A model generated the notes under the pieces. It did no database searches, was not told where the DNA came from, and was given only the letters and a program-made list of their open reading frames with translations. DNA of 64,000 nt from the NCBI GenBank assembly GCA_041300865.1, contig JBFYTF010000172.1:124001-188000 (forward strand), written 5' to 3'. The DNA comes from JAAYZQ01 sp041300865 (GTDB lineage Bacteria; Chloroflexota; Anaerolineae; JAAYZQ01). The translations under genes were made by a program, and so were the position numbers. This document shows, one piece after another, positions 1 to 9,088 of the stretch; positions within the stretch are counted from its first letter, which is position 1; each line of letters opens with the position of its first letter.

Positions 1-1323
1 GAGCTCGTGGAACGCTTTCTTTCACCCCTGGCCAGTGTTCTGGCCCTCGTGGTGTTATTGATGGCCGCCGTCCGCAACAAGTGGCAGCCCTGGACCTGGG
101 CAGTGCTGGTGCTGCTGGTCGCCAACGTGACCCTGTTCAACCGAGGAGTGGTCGGCGGTTACGAGCAGGGCACGGCTCTGTTCACGGCCTCGCATTTCGG
201 CCCCCTTTTGCTTCTTCAGCTCGGCTCGTTCCCCGCTGCGCGGCGCCGCGTGGGCACCGCCCTGATTGTCCTGGTGGCCCTCACCCTCGTCGTGTCACCG
301 ACCTGGTTCTCCCTGGTTGGGCTCAGCCCTGGACAGTTTCTGGTCAGCCTGCACCTGCGGAACCGGCTCGTGGTACCCGACACTTGGGTGCAGTCGGGTG
401 TGGAGAGGATCGGCGCCATCTATCTGCCCCGTGAGCAGGAGGAGTCGCTGGCCGAGATCACCGCGCTCTTACAGGGGAGCACGTTCTGGGATCAGACCGA
501 TCAGGGCGCGCTCTATTTTCTCAGCGACGGCGCCGGACCAAGCCGTTTTTACACCACGCACCACGTTATCAACAGCGACAATCAACGCGAGGTGATCCGC
601 GACCTGTCGGAGGCTCCGCCTGAACGGGTCCTCTATTGCTCCGGCACAGGCTGGGACGCTATCGCGGGCATCGATCGGACGTTGCGCAGCTTCCTTGTGT
701 CCGAGTATCTGCTCCTGAACTACCACCCCACTGCCCAGGTAGGTGGCTTTACCGTGCTGGAGCCCGGCCCTGTACTGCCCTCCGAACCACCGCTGGAGTT
801 CCCCGTAGACCTGGGGTACGTGCCGCTCCTGTGGGGCCAGGACCGGCTGGGGGACCTGGAAGCTCTGGGGCCCGTGAACGAGATTGCCTGGTCCTTCGAG
901 TCAGAATCTGATGTTGAGGACTGGCACGCTAGTGGCAGCGCACTCGTGGCCCTTGTCGACGAAGAAGGCTGGCACCTCCGCGCGGCTGCGGGTGGTGTCA
1001 GCCTCGAAAACAGCTCCCTTGTCGTCGATCCACCGCATGTTACCTATCTGGCCCTGGGCCTGCAGGTGGACGCGTCGTGCCCCGGGTCTGGAGTGGCCCG
1101 GCTCTATTGGAGGGCGCCTTCTGGCGACTGGGCTGAGGCACGCAGCGTCGTGTTTCGGCTGCAGGGAGATGGGCAAGAGCACGTCTACCTGGTGCGCCTG
1201 GCCTCCTTCCCTGCCTGGACGTGGAGCAAGCCCATCCAGGGCCTACGGCTCGACCTTTCCGGCTGCCCGGCCCTGGATACCACCCTGCATTCTGTTGAGC
1301 TGTTCCACGTCCAGGAATGGTAG
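1..1323 (+). CDS. Membrane protein, C-terminal part (5' end outside window)
   Basis: The frame is open to the first base of the window, so the gene is cut at its 5' end; a GTG at 7 exists but nothing supports it as a start. The visible product begins with about four hydrophobic segments (roughly residues 5-120) followed by a large soluble part of about 300 residues. The last 130 residues have alternating hydrophobic strands and look like a beta-sandwich, perhaps carbohydrate-binding. This is the usual shape of the C-terminal half of GT-C or YfhO-like membrane glycosyltransferases, and glycan genes follow, but no catalytic motif is in view. Function is left open. It converges on the glycosidase at 1399. 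Confidence 0.6.
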   Translation, partial: ELVERFLSPLASVLALVVLLMAAVRNKWQPWTWAVLVLLVANVTLFNRGVVGGYEQGTALFTASHFGPLLLLQLGSFPAARRRVGTALIVLVALTLVVSPTWFSLVGLSPGQFLVSLHLRNRLVVPDTWVQSGVERIGAIYLPREQEESLAEITALLQGSTFWDQTDQGALYFLSDGAGPSRFYTTHHVINSDNQREVIRDLSEAPPERVLYCSGTGWDAIAGIDRTLRSFLVSEYLLLNYHPTAQVGGFTVLEPGPVLPSEPPLEFPVDLGYVPLLWGQDRLGDLEALGPVNEIAWSFESESDVEDWHASGSALVALVDEEGWHLRAAAGGVSLENSSLVVDPPHVTYLALGLQVDASCPGSGVARLYWRAPSGDWAEARSVVFRLQGDGQEHVYLVRLASFPAWTWSKPIQGLRLDLSGCPALDTTLHSVELFHVQEW

Positions 1324-1398
1324 CGTCTTTTTCGCCGTAAGTGCCCCAGCTGGACGAGGAGAGCAACCGCCAAAAAGGGGAGTGGGCGATGAGGTTGG

Positions 1399-2892
1399 TC
1401 AGGGCTCAGGGTAAAGATACACTGGGCTGGATCCCACACTCACAGTGGTTTCTCCGTCCGTTCGCCCGTCTGTGCCGTCGTACACCCAGCTCTCGACCCC
1501 ATACTTGTCGACCACAAGCACGAGCTTTGCCGGCAGGGCGAGCGGATAGATCTGCCCGTCGCTGGTCCAGGCCACGGTGAATCGTTTCTGCCTGTCGGGT
1601 GCGAGAAACAGGTAGGCTTCCATGGCATCCGTGCCCTTCTCTTCGGTCGACAGCGCTCCAAGGTACCTGGTATTGCCCAACCGCGCGGCGGTGGTCTGGT
1701 AGGCGTAGAAGGCCAGTTTGCGGGTCAGGTCGGCCTCCAACAGGCCCGTCTTCCAGGGTCCCGTTTCCTCGTCGACGAGCATGAACCAGGATAGGCCTAC
1801 GAGGTCAGCAGCCATCGCCTGAGCGTAGACGATGAGCACGTAGCGGCTCTGGATTTCGTCTGTGCCCGTGTTGACGTTTTCCACACCCGCCTCGGTGCAC
1901 ATCACCGGCTTGTTCAGGCCATACGAGGCCAGCTTGTTGCGAAGATAGACGGTCTTGCCGATGAGGCCAGGCCCAAAGGGCGCCCACTTTTCGGCAAAGG
2001 CCGTGGGGTAGTAGTGAAAGTTGAGCACGTCAAAGTAAGCGCTTCCACCGTGCTCTAGCACGCGATCTAGGAACTCGGGCACAAACGGTCCGCCCTCTGC
2101 TTCCCAGATTTCGTAGGGCGTCGCCCAGAAATCGAATGCAAGACCACCCAGGAGCACTTGGACCTCGGGGTCTACCTGCTTGATGGGTTGGTAGACCGCC
2201 GCCAACATCTCGGCGTAGGCCTCCGCGTGGTAGCCCCAGTAGCCTAGAGCCGCGGCCCAGAGGTGATCTCCATTGTCCGGCTCGTTGTAAAACTCCCATA
2301 GCTTGACGTCGTAGGGCGGGGCGCTGTACCGGTCGACGGCGGCGACTACAAATTCGACGAACTCGCTGAGGGGCACCTTGTCGATGGGGCCACCGGGGTA
2401 CGTGGCCGCCCAGCCCGGATTGCCCTCGATCGTGAGAATCAAATCCATGCTGCTGGCCCTCATTTGCGCCAGCGCCTGCTCGTAGACAGGGGACCACTGA
2501 AATTCGCTTGGGCCGGTGTTTACGGGCTCCACCGATGCCCATTTCAATGGAATGCGGACCCGCGCCACTCCCGCCTCGGCTGCTTCGGCGACCTCGGTAT
2601 CGGTGCCGGCGTACATCTGGATCCCGAAACGGGAATCCGCGTAGGCGCGGTAGGAATGCTGCACAAGCGGGAGAAAGATCGACTGCGTCGGTGTCTGCGC
2701 CGGCTCAACCTCGACGGGGAGCGAAACGGAGAAGAGAGAGCGTGCCTGCGAGGCAGGAAGCAGCCCGGCTAGGAGCAGGGCCACTGCCAGCGACCAGAAT
2801 CGCCGGCTCGGGCTCCCTCGCCTGGAAGGCAAAGCCCCGTGCTTCTTGCGCGGGCAAGCTGCATATTTCACCCTGGTTTCTGTGGTCTCCAT
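1399..2892 (-). CDS. Secreted GH39/GH5-like glycoside hydrolase
   Basis: 497 aa with a basic N-terminus, one hydrophobic signal segment (residues 33-48) and then a TIM-barrel glycosidase domain. The acid/base Glu lies in WEFYNEPDN (about residue 204) and the likely nucleophile Glu in MCTEAGVEN (about residue 334), the spacing expected of clan GH-A enzymes. Shortly after the signal segment is the motif SIFLPLV (residues 71-77), which recurs in other secreted proteins of this window. The gene lies downstream of the rhamnosidase on the same strand but has its own promoter. Substrate is unknown; an extracellular plant-type or self-made polysaccharide is likely. A small C-terminal beta-domain follows the barrel. 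Confidence 0.82.
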   Translation of the reverse strand: METTETRVKYAACPRKKHGALPSRRGSPSRRFWSLAVALLLAGLLPASQARSLFSVSLPVEVEPAQTPTQSIFLPLVQHSYRAYADSRFGIQMYAGTDTEVAEAAEAGVARVRIPLKWASVEPVNTGPSEFQWSPVYEQALAQMRASSMDLILTIEGNPGWAATYPGGPIDKVPLSEFVEFVVAAVDRYSAPPYDVKLWEFYNEPDNGDHLWAAALGYWGYHAEAYAEMLAAVYQPIKQVDPEVQVLLGGLAFDFWATPYEIWEAEGGPFVPEFLDRVLEHGGSAYFDVLNFHYYPTAFAEKWAPFGPGLIGKTVYLRNKLASYGLNKPVMCTEAGVENVNTGTDEIQSRYVLIVYAQAMAADLVGLSWFMLVDEETGPWKTGLLEADLTRKLAFYAYQTTAARLGNTRYLGALSTEEKGTDAMEAYLFLAPDRQKRFTVAWTSDGQIYPLALPAKLVLVVDKYGVESWVYDGTDGRTDGETTVSVGSSPVYLYPEP

Positions 2893-2930
2893 TGTTCTTA
2901 AACGAGCATCCGGATTGTTGCGAGGGAGCC

Positions 2931-2959
2931 ATTATAGCAGTCATGCAGGCAACCGGCAA
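2931..2959 (-). promoter_or_regulatory. Promoter of the GH39-like gene
   Basis: On the minus strand TTGCCG (2959-2954) and TATAAT (2936-2931) are separated by exactly 17 bp. Transcription would start about 32 bp before the ATG at 2892. The element sits just past the stop of the upstream rhamnosidase gene, so the two glycosidases can be expressed separately. Confidence 0.6.
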
Positions 2960-2962
2960 ATG

Positions 2963-5900
2963 CTAAGGATCACTAATCGGAGACGCAGAAGAAACTAGAG
3001 GCAGCCAAGTCGCCTGGCAGGCGCAGGTAACCGAGATGTCATGGTGGCCACCTGGAATGCCAGAGATCAGCAGGCCGTCGACGGTCATTTCCACAGCGGG
3101 CTGCGCCAGCCGCCCCCCATCCCAGATGGGGATGCCGTCCATGATCACTTGGGCATCGAGGCGATGAACGGGCAGCAGGACATCACCCGCCGTGTCCTGT
3201 GGGCTCCACACACGCAAATCCAGTTGCCCGCAGCCTGGAAGCTGCCACTCGATGGCGAGGAGGCCGTTGTCCATGGGCACAGAGCCGTGAGCGTGTCGGA
3301 GCCCGCCGGGATGCGGCGCGACTCGCCACGTAGCGGGATCCAGGACCAGGCCCCCCAGGACGTGGCTGGACAAAAACCAGCTCGGCGAAGCGCCCCAGGC
3401 ATGGGATAGGCTGTGGCCCCGGGTCTGTCTCGGCGTGTACAGCTCCCACCAGGTCGTGGCTCCCTGGGCCAGCATCTCGCCGTATCGCCCGCGAATCAGG
3501 GCCAGGGCAGTTGGGGTGGCGCCGCCCACCGCTAGGCCCTCAAGGACCGAGGACAGCCCAAGTGGTTCGGTGGCGGACACGCCCTCCGGGCTGAAAAAGG
3601 GCACGAGTTTCCGGCTAAGGGCGGCAACCGTCGAGGCACGGCGCTCGGCTGGCACCACCCCGTAGCGCAGAGCCCACGCCTGGGCATGCAGCGTGGGGCC
3701 TACCACTACCCCGTCCAGGCGGCTGGTGGCATAGCAACCGTCTTCGGGCAAAAAGAGCAGATCGTTGATGCGCTGCCGGACGGTGGCGCTCTTGTCCCGG
3801 TAGTACTGTGCCCGGGTATCATCTCCCATCGCCAGGGCCATCTCTCCCAATTGCCACAGGACGGAGGAATACTGGGCGTTCAAAGCCGTCGACTCGCCGC
3901 TCCTGCTGCTCGCCGCCGACCAGTCGACGAGAGCCGACTGGGACCAATGCGCCGGGGGCACGTTCATGAGCCCCGAAGCATCCTCGTAGCTGGCCAGGAA
4001 GCTGGCGAGCCTTTCGGCGGCCGGATACAGTTCGAGGACTGGCCCAAGGTCCTGGCTCTGCGTCCAGTAGAGGTAAAGTCCCTCCATCCAGAGCATCCCG
4101 AAATCCAACATGAACCCGCCAGGCCAATTCGGCGCCATTCCGGGCGGTCTGCCGTCCTCGTCGATGGCGTCTGCCATCTGGCGCAGACCGCGGCGCAGCA
4201 GGGCCAGGTCGCCAAAAGCAGCGCGGTTGGCATAGTAGGCGATCATGGCGTCGCCCCACCACTGGCCCCGCTCTCGCCAGGGAGTGTCCGTGTAGGCATC
4301 GGCCATGTTGACCCGCACGGTGTCGACTCCGGTCTGCCAGATGGTGTCGAGGAGGGGATCGGAAGAAGCAAACGTGCCAAGCTGCTCCACCGGGTAGAGC
4401 TCTTCCCGGATGTGGACCTGTTGCAGCCGGACCGGGCCGGGGCCCCACACCTGGAGGAGCAGGTAGCGTCCTGCCCGGGCATCCAGAGTAGTGAGCCAAC
4501 GCGGTGTGCCATCGAGGATCCACGAGTCGACCTGGCTCCAGAGATTCGAGCTCAGGGAACCGGGGTCGGGCAGCGGCCGGCCCTCCGTCAGGCGCTCGTC
4601 CAACCCGGCGTCGATCATCGTGCCTGCCGGCCCCTCCACTTCCAGGCTGATCCGGCCATGCAGGGTGCGCCCAAAGTCGAGGACCACGTAACGAGGCACG
4701 CTGGCCGTGGGCAAAACCACGTTGGCCCCGCCCTCTTCCAGGCTGACCTGCGCAGCCTCGTCCCCACCGGGCACGGGGTTCGCGAGCAAGGTCCGACGTC
4801 CTGGATCATGGCTGGGCGGCAGGCCAGAAAGCGCCGAGATTTGCAGATCCTGTTGCGCTATGGCTAGGACCCGCCCTCCAACCGGCGTGCAGATCGCCGG
4901 GGCGAATGCATCGCCTGTGCCGTTCGCCTGGGGCTCGCTCCGGTGTGTTACGCAGGTACCATCGCCGGGCACATCGATCGCTAGGCTGTGCTCTCCTGCT
5001 GCGACCCAGGCTGATGCCAGCAGGACGTCGGGGCGCCGCGGATCGCTGAGGGCGGTCCAGGTCACGGGTGGGCCGGCATCAACGGACACCGCGCCAACTT
5101 CTAACGCTTCGAGGCGCAGCCAGGTAGGCCGGGTAGCAGTCACCGCCAGGCTGTAGGTAGCGGTCGCCGTCCCTTCGGGCGCATTGAGCTCGACGAGCTG
5201 CCAGCCTGGCGACAGCAGCCCACTCTCCACGAGGGCGATGGGCAAGCGGGCTACCTCGTCCAGTGCGGGAATCGTTCGGGGGCCGAGGGCCGGAAAAGGA
5301 GTTGGCAGGATTTCCAGCGCAAGGGACCAGCTAGCGTCGTCAAAGGCCGGCTGCGCCCAACCGGCCGGCAGCAGCCGCAGGTCCAGGATCTCCATGGGAC
5401 CGATGAGCTGCAGCTCTGAGACCGGCGCTGCTTGGCTGTCCCAGGCCGGGGAAACGGTGGCCTTCCAACCGGGCCCTGTGGCAGTTACCGTCTGCCACCC
5501 GGTGCCGTTCCAACCTTGTACTCTTGCCTGCAGGGCGGGGCGCAGCGATTCGGAGCGGCGGACATTGGGCGCGTACTGGACGAGAACTGCCAGGAGGTGT
5601 GAGCCGGGGGACAGGTCGCCGAGCGCCAGGCTATCGAACTCTTGCCGCACCCGCGAAAACCTCGCTGGTCCACGGCCCAGCCACTGGCCGTCCAGCCACA
5701 CTTCATAGCGCGTATCGGCAATGATCGAAAGGTGCAGATCGACCAATCCCGCGGGCAGGTCAAAGGGGCTGCGGAAGAGCGCCACGGCTCCCGGGTTTGT
5801 ATCGCCCGGGGGCCAGACAGGGCTGCCGCCGAGGACGGCCTGGGCGCTGTCGCGCGGGGCAGCCGCGGCCGGCTTGGCCAGGCCGGCGAGGGGTGGCAGG

Positions 5901-6031
5901 GCCCCGTCGGCAAGCAGCGCTACCACGACTGCCAGGGCGAGAGAAGCAGGGAGCCGGCCGTGCGTCCGGCGGACGCGCGCCGAAACTGATGTCGTCCTGG
6001 TCCGGCGGGGGGGAGTTGCTGATTCGACCAT
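2963..6031 (-). CDS. Secreted GH78-family alpha-L-rhamnosidase
   Basis: About 1022 aa; removes terminal alpha-L-rhamnose from glycans or glycosides. The order is signal/TM segment (about residues 25-55), beta-sandwich domains, (alpha/alpha)6 barrel and C-terminal beta-domain. The barrel carries DTPWRERGQWWGD: its Asp, Glu and Asp have the same 0/+5/+12 spacing as D567, E572 and D579 of the Bacillus GH78 enzyme RhaB, and a downstream WELY supplies the general-base Glu. HAWGASP is the usual GH78 tail motif. I chose ATG 6031 because GAGGT lies 7 bp upstream; an in-frame ATG at 6070 has no well-spaced ribosome site. The protein ends with a WLPLV motif. It is divergent from the gene at 6091. Confidence 0.88.
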   Translation of the reverse strand: MVESATPPRRTRTTSVSARVRRTHGRLPASLALAVVVALLADGALPPLAGLAKPAAAAPRDSAQAVLGGSPVWPPGDTNPGAVALFRSPFDLPAGLVDLHLSIIADTRYEVWLDGQWLGRGPARFSRVRQEFDSLALGDLSPGSHLLAVLVQYAPNVRRSESLRPALQARVQGWNGTGWQTVTATGPGWKATVSPAWDSQAAPVSELQLIGPMEILDLRLLPAGWAQPAFDDASWSLALEILPTPFPALGPRTIPALDEVARLPIALVESGLLSPGWQLVELNAPEGTATATYSLAVTATRPTWLRLEALEVGAVSVDAGPPVTWTALSDPRRPDVLLASAWVAAGEHSLAIDVPGDGTCVTHRSEPQANGTGDAFAPAICTPVGGRVLAIAQQDLQISALSGLPPSHDPGRRTLLANPVPGGDEAAQVSLEEGGANVVLPTASVPRYVVLDFGRTLHGRISLEVEGPAGTMIDAGLDERLTEGRPLPDPGSLSSNLWSQVDSWILDGTPRWLTTLDARAGRYLLLQVWGPGPVRLQQVHIREELYPVEQLGTFASSDPLLDTIWQTGVDTVRVNMADAYTDTPWRERGQWWGDAMIAYYANRAAFGDLALLRRGLRQMADAIDEDGRPPGMAPNWPGGFMLDFGMLWMEGLYLYWTQSQDLGPVLELYPAAERLASFLASYEDASGLMNVPPAHWSQSALVDWSAASSRSGESTALNAQYSSVLWQLGEMALAMGDDTRAQYYRDKSATVRQRINDLLFLPEDGCYATSRLDGVVVGPTLHAQAWALRYGVVPAERRASTVAALSRKLVPFFSPEGVSATEPLGLSSVLEGLAVGGATPTALALIRGRYGEMLAQGATTWWELYTPRQTRGHSLSHAWGASPSWFLSSHVLGGLVLDPATWRVAPHPGGLRHAHGSVPMDNGLLAIEWQLPGCGQLDLRVWSPQDTAGDVLLPVHRLDAQVIMDGIPIWDGGRLAQPAVEMTVDGLLISGIPGGHHDISVTCACQATWLPLVSSASPISDP

Positions 6032-6061
6032 TTGACAGACCTCAGCACTGTGTGCTAGAAT
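6032..6061 (+). promoter_or_regulatory. Promoter of the 6091 glycosidase
   Basis: TTGACA (6032-6037) and TAGAAT (6056-6061) with an 18 bp spacer. The -35 box overlaps the start codon of the divergent rhamnosidase gene, so the two genes share a very tight divergent region. A strong AAGGAGGT ribosome site follows at 6076-6083. Confidence 0.7.
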
Positions 6062-6090
6062 GTCCGGCATGCTCCAAGGAGGTGCCTGAC

Positions 6091-7545
6091 ATGAAGCCTA
6101 ACCGCCACCGCCTGTCGTGGTCCGTCTGGCTGCTGTTGATCCTGACCATCCTGCTGTCCTCGTTTTTGCTGCCGGGACCGTTGCCCGGTAAAGCAGCTGC
6201 ACCTGTGCAGATGCACCTGTCCTATCTACCATCCGTCGTCTTTGACACCGGCTACCCACGGCCCTTTGGCACCGAATGGATGCAGTCGTCTACGTTAGTA
6301 TCGAGCTATACTCAGCATGCCCAAGACCTCGGCTTGAGCTCGATCCGGCTGTACCGCGTGAGTTGGCGGGCCGTCCAGCCCGTTGAAAGTGGCCCTTATG
6401 ACTGGTCCGTCCTGCGCACGCTCGAGGCCGAACTCGTGGCAGCGCGGCAAGCCGGCCTCGTGCCAATGGTCGTCGTCCATCATAGTCCTACGTGGGCGAC
6501 GATCAACGAACCTTTCGTGACCGACTGCGGCGCCATCCGCACAGACAAGTTCCAGGCCTTTGCGAATTTCATGTCTGCCCTCGTCACGCGCTACAAGCAG
6601 CCGCAGTTCGACGTCCACTATTGGGAGCTGGGCAACGAGCCCGACGTCGATCCGACCCTCGTGCCCCCCGACCAGGTCTTCGGCTGCTGGGGTGACATCG
6701 ACGACCCTTACTATGGCGGACGCCACTATGGCGAGATGCTGAAGGTGGTTACGCCCTCCATCAAGGCGGCGGATCCCAAGGCCAAGGTCATCATCGGCGG
6801 CCTATTGCTCGACGCGCCGGTTCCCCTGCCCGGAGAGGGTAATCCTCAACGCTTTTTTGAGGGCATCCTCGTGACCGGCGCGGCTCCGTACCTGGACATC
6901 GTGGCCTATCATTCATATCCTTCTTACACGGGCCGGCTCCATGACTATGACCTCGCGAACCAGGAGTGGTTAGCGTGGGGCGGCTGGACGCTCGGTAAGG
7001 CGCGGTTCCTGCGTGCAGCCATGGCTTCCTTCGGTGTTTCGAAACCCGTCATGCTGAACGAAACGGCCCTGGGCTGCAACTCCGACTGGTATGCCTGCGA
7101 CCCTCCTCCTATCGAGTTTTTTCAAGCACAGGCCAATTATCTGGTCCGCGTCTTTACCCGCGCCCGCAGCGAGGATATTCAGGGTCTTTCCTGGTACACT
7201 CTGAATGGACCGGGTTGGCGAAGCACCGGCCTTCTGGACGAGAACGGAGTCCCGCGGCCGGCCTATTGGGCCTACCAACAGCTTGCATCGCAGCTCAATC
7301 GCAGCCTGTACGAGGGCACCGTCACTTACGGCTCGGACGTCGAGGCCTACAGCTTTGTACGGGCCAAGGAGCGCGTGCATGTCGCCTGGTCCCTCGATTA
7401 TACTGCCGATACCATAAGCGTATCCCAATCCTCATTCCTGGCGGCCTATGACCGCGACGGCACGGCTCTGTCGCCCGTGGCCTCGGGCACATCCTACCAG
7501 TTCAGCGTGGGCTTCAGTCCCATCTACCTGGTCCTGAAAAAGTGA
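6091..7545 (+). CDS. Secreted GH39/GH5-like glycoside hydrolase
   Basis: 484 aa. The start at 6091 is fixed by a near-perfect AAGGAGGT 7 bp upstream. A signal peptide (hydrophobic residues 11-30, then a Lys/Ala-rich cleavage region) is followed by SYLPSVV (44-50), a variant of the YLPLV motif, and by a TIM barrel. The acid/base Glu is in WELGNEPDVD (about residue 183) and the nucleophile Glu in MLNETALG (about residue 324). The protein is related in layout to the 1399 gene, so the two are probably paralogues. It is expected to act outside the cell on a beta-linked polysaccharide; substrate cannot be read from sequence. Confidence 0.82.
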   Translation: MKPNRHRLSWSVWLLLILTILLSSFLLPGPLPGKAAAPVQMHLSYLPSVVFDTGYPRPFGTEWMQSSTLVSSYTQHAQDLGLSSIRLYRVSWRAVQPVESGPYDWSVLRTLEAELVAARQAGLVPMVVVHHSPTWATINEPFVTDCGAIRTDKFQAFANFMSALVTRYKQPQFDVHYWELGNEPDVDPTLVPPDQVFGCWGDIDDPYYGGRHYGEMLKVVTPSIKAADPKAKVIIGGLLLDAPVPLPGEGNPQRFFEGILVTGAAPYLDIVAYHSYPSYTGRLHDYDLANQEWLAWGGWTLGKARFLRAAMASFGVSKPVMLNETALGCNSDWYACDPPPIEFFQAQANYLVRVFTRARSEDIQGLSWYTLNGPGWRSTGLLDENGVPRPAYWAYQQLASQLNRSLYEGTVTYGSDVEAYSFVRAKERVHVAWSLDYTADTISVSQSSFLAAYDRDGTALSPVASGTSYQFSVGFSPIYLVLKK

Positions 7546-7561
7546 CGGGGCGCGTCTCGCC

Positions 7562-8965
7562 TCAGTAGGCACCGCGGCCCTTGACCACGGCTCCCAGCGT
7601 CTTCCATAGGATGCGGATGTCGAGGAGAAAAGTATAGTTCTGGATGTAGAAAATGTCCTCCTCGGTGTGGAGGTGCATCGGCTTGTCGCTGCGGCCGTTC
7701 ACCTGCCACCAGCCCGTGAGTCCCTGGGGTACGACCAACCTCTGGCGCTGCCAGGCCTCGTACTGCTCCACGATCCATGGCAGCTCCGGCCGAGGTCCAA
7801 CCAGGCTCATGTCGCCCTTGAGGACGTTCCATAGTTGCGGCAGCTCGTCCATGCTGGTGCGACGCAAGAGCCTGCCGACGCGTGTGACGCGCGCATCTCC
7901 GGGATGTTTATATACCGGGTCTCCCTCCTCGGAGAATGTGACCGGTTCCCTCTCTGATTCCTCCGCTCCATGGATCATGGACCGGAACTTGACCATGTGA
8001 AAGAGCCTGCCGTTCTCGCCAACCCGTGCCTGCCGGTAGAGCACCGAACCGGGCGAGTCGAGGCGCACCGCGACGGCAATGAGAGCCAACAGAGGTGCGA
8101 TCAGGGGCATGAAGATGATCGACAGGACCAGGTCAAAAGCGCGTTTCACGCGCCGCTCCAAGTGTGTCAGGCCGGCCTTCTGCAGCGTGATCACCGGGAC
8201 GCTGGCAAACTCCTCGAGCTTGGTCCGGAACAGGAAAGACTTGAGGTGGTCGGGCACGATGCGCACTCTGGCCGGGAGATCCTGGAGGCTGCTCAGCAGG
8301 TCAAAGAAGGCATCGTAAGACTCCAGGGGCAACGCGAGAACGACCTCCTGGATACGCAGGCTGCGCACCTGGTCCTCTAGCTCGCGCACCTGCCCCAGGA
8401 CGGGATACCCCGCCGCCGCTGCGCCCCGTGGCAGATCGTCGTCCAAGAAGCCAACTAGCTCCAGACCCGTCCAGCGGTGTCGCTCGAGCATCTGCACCAT
8501 GTCGCGGCCGATCTCGCCCGCGCCCAGGATCAGGACGCGGCGCCGTGCGTAACGCGGGACATCGAGGATCCTCAGCACCAGGCGGACGGCCAGACGCGTG
8601 CCGGTGAGCAACAGCAGCTGCAGACCGTAAAAGAACAGCATCGACAATCGTGATACATCGGGGAAAAGATAAAAGACCGCCGCGGTGAGGATGACGGTCG
8701 CTACGGTCGTAGTCACGAGGATGGCCTGCACGTCGTCCACGGCCCGCTGGTCGTGCGACTCGTACAGCGACAGCAACAGGGCTGTAACGATCCACGTGCC
8801 GGCTGCCAGCAAATAGAGCAGGCCCGGTAGACCGTGCGCGGGAGGCAGCTGCGGCGGTGTCACGGCCGAGCTCAGAACACCGGCCAGGAACAACGCCACG
8901 AAGGTTAGAGTGGCGTCCAGGATGAGGCGTAGAAACGCTGTGTTTTTCCGAATTCCGTTCCTCAA
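7562..8965 (-). CDS. Polyprenyl-phosphate sugar phosphotransferase (WbaP/CpsE type)
   Basis: About 467 aa. It transfers a sugar-1-phosphate from a nucleotide sugar to undecaprenyl phosphate, the first step of EPS assembly. The N-terminal half has about four TM helices and a Rossmann-like domain (VLILGAGEIGRDM). The C-terminal third is a monotopic phosphoglycosyl transferase with FKFRSM-type (KFRSMIHGAE), TSMDELPQLWNVLKGDMSLVGPRP and GLTGWWQVNGRS signatures, compared here only in pieces. I place the start at TTG 8965 (GGGAG upstream); an in-frame GTG at 9070 would add 35 residues that look non-coding. It follows leuS on the same strand. A second enzyme of this type is the fusion at 34949. Confidence 0.85.
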   Translation of the reverse strand: MRNGIRKNTAFLRLILDATLTFVALFLAGVLSSAVTPPQLPPAHGLPGLLYLLAAGTWIVTALLLSLYESHDQRAVDDVQAILVTTTVATVILTAAVFYLFPDVSRLSMLFFYGLQLLLLTGTRLAVRLVLRILDVPRYARRRVLILGAGEIGRDMVQMLERHRWTGLELVGFLDDDLPRGAAAAGYPVLGQVRELEDQVRSLRIQEVVLALPLESYDAFFDLLSSLQDLPARVRIVPDHLKSFLFRTKLEEFASVPVITLQKAGLTHLERRVKRAFDLVLSIIFMPLIAPLLALIAVAVRLDSPGSVLYRQARVGENGRLFHMVKFRSMIHGAEESEREPVTFSEEGDPVYKHPGDARVTRVGRLLRRTSMDELPQLWNVLKGDMSLVGPRPELPWIVEQYEAWQRQRLVVPQGLTGWWQVNGRSDKPMHLHTEEDIFYIQNYTFLLDIRILWKTLGAVVKGRGAY

Positions 8966-9088
8966 CGTCCTTCTCCCAGCGTCAGCGCCCGCGGCTTGGC
9001 ATGAGGATATTGTACCGCATGCGGGCAGGGAGTGCAACAGCCGGACGGTGAGAATCCGGCGAACCGCCACCGCCCTTGGCTGCTGGTT

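Noticed and set aside
3686..4867. Long open frame antisense to the rhamnosidase
   Set aside because: Shadow of the high-GC third-codon pattern of the real gene; no ribosome site or family resemblance.
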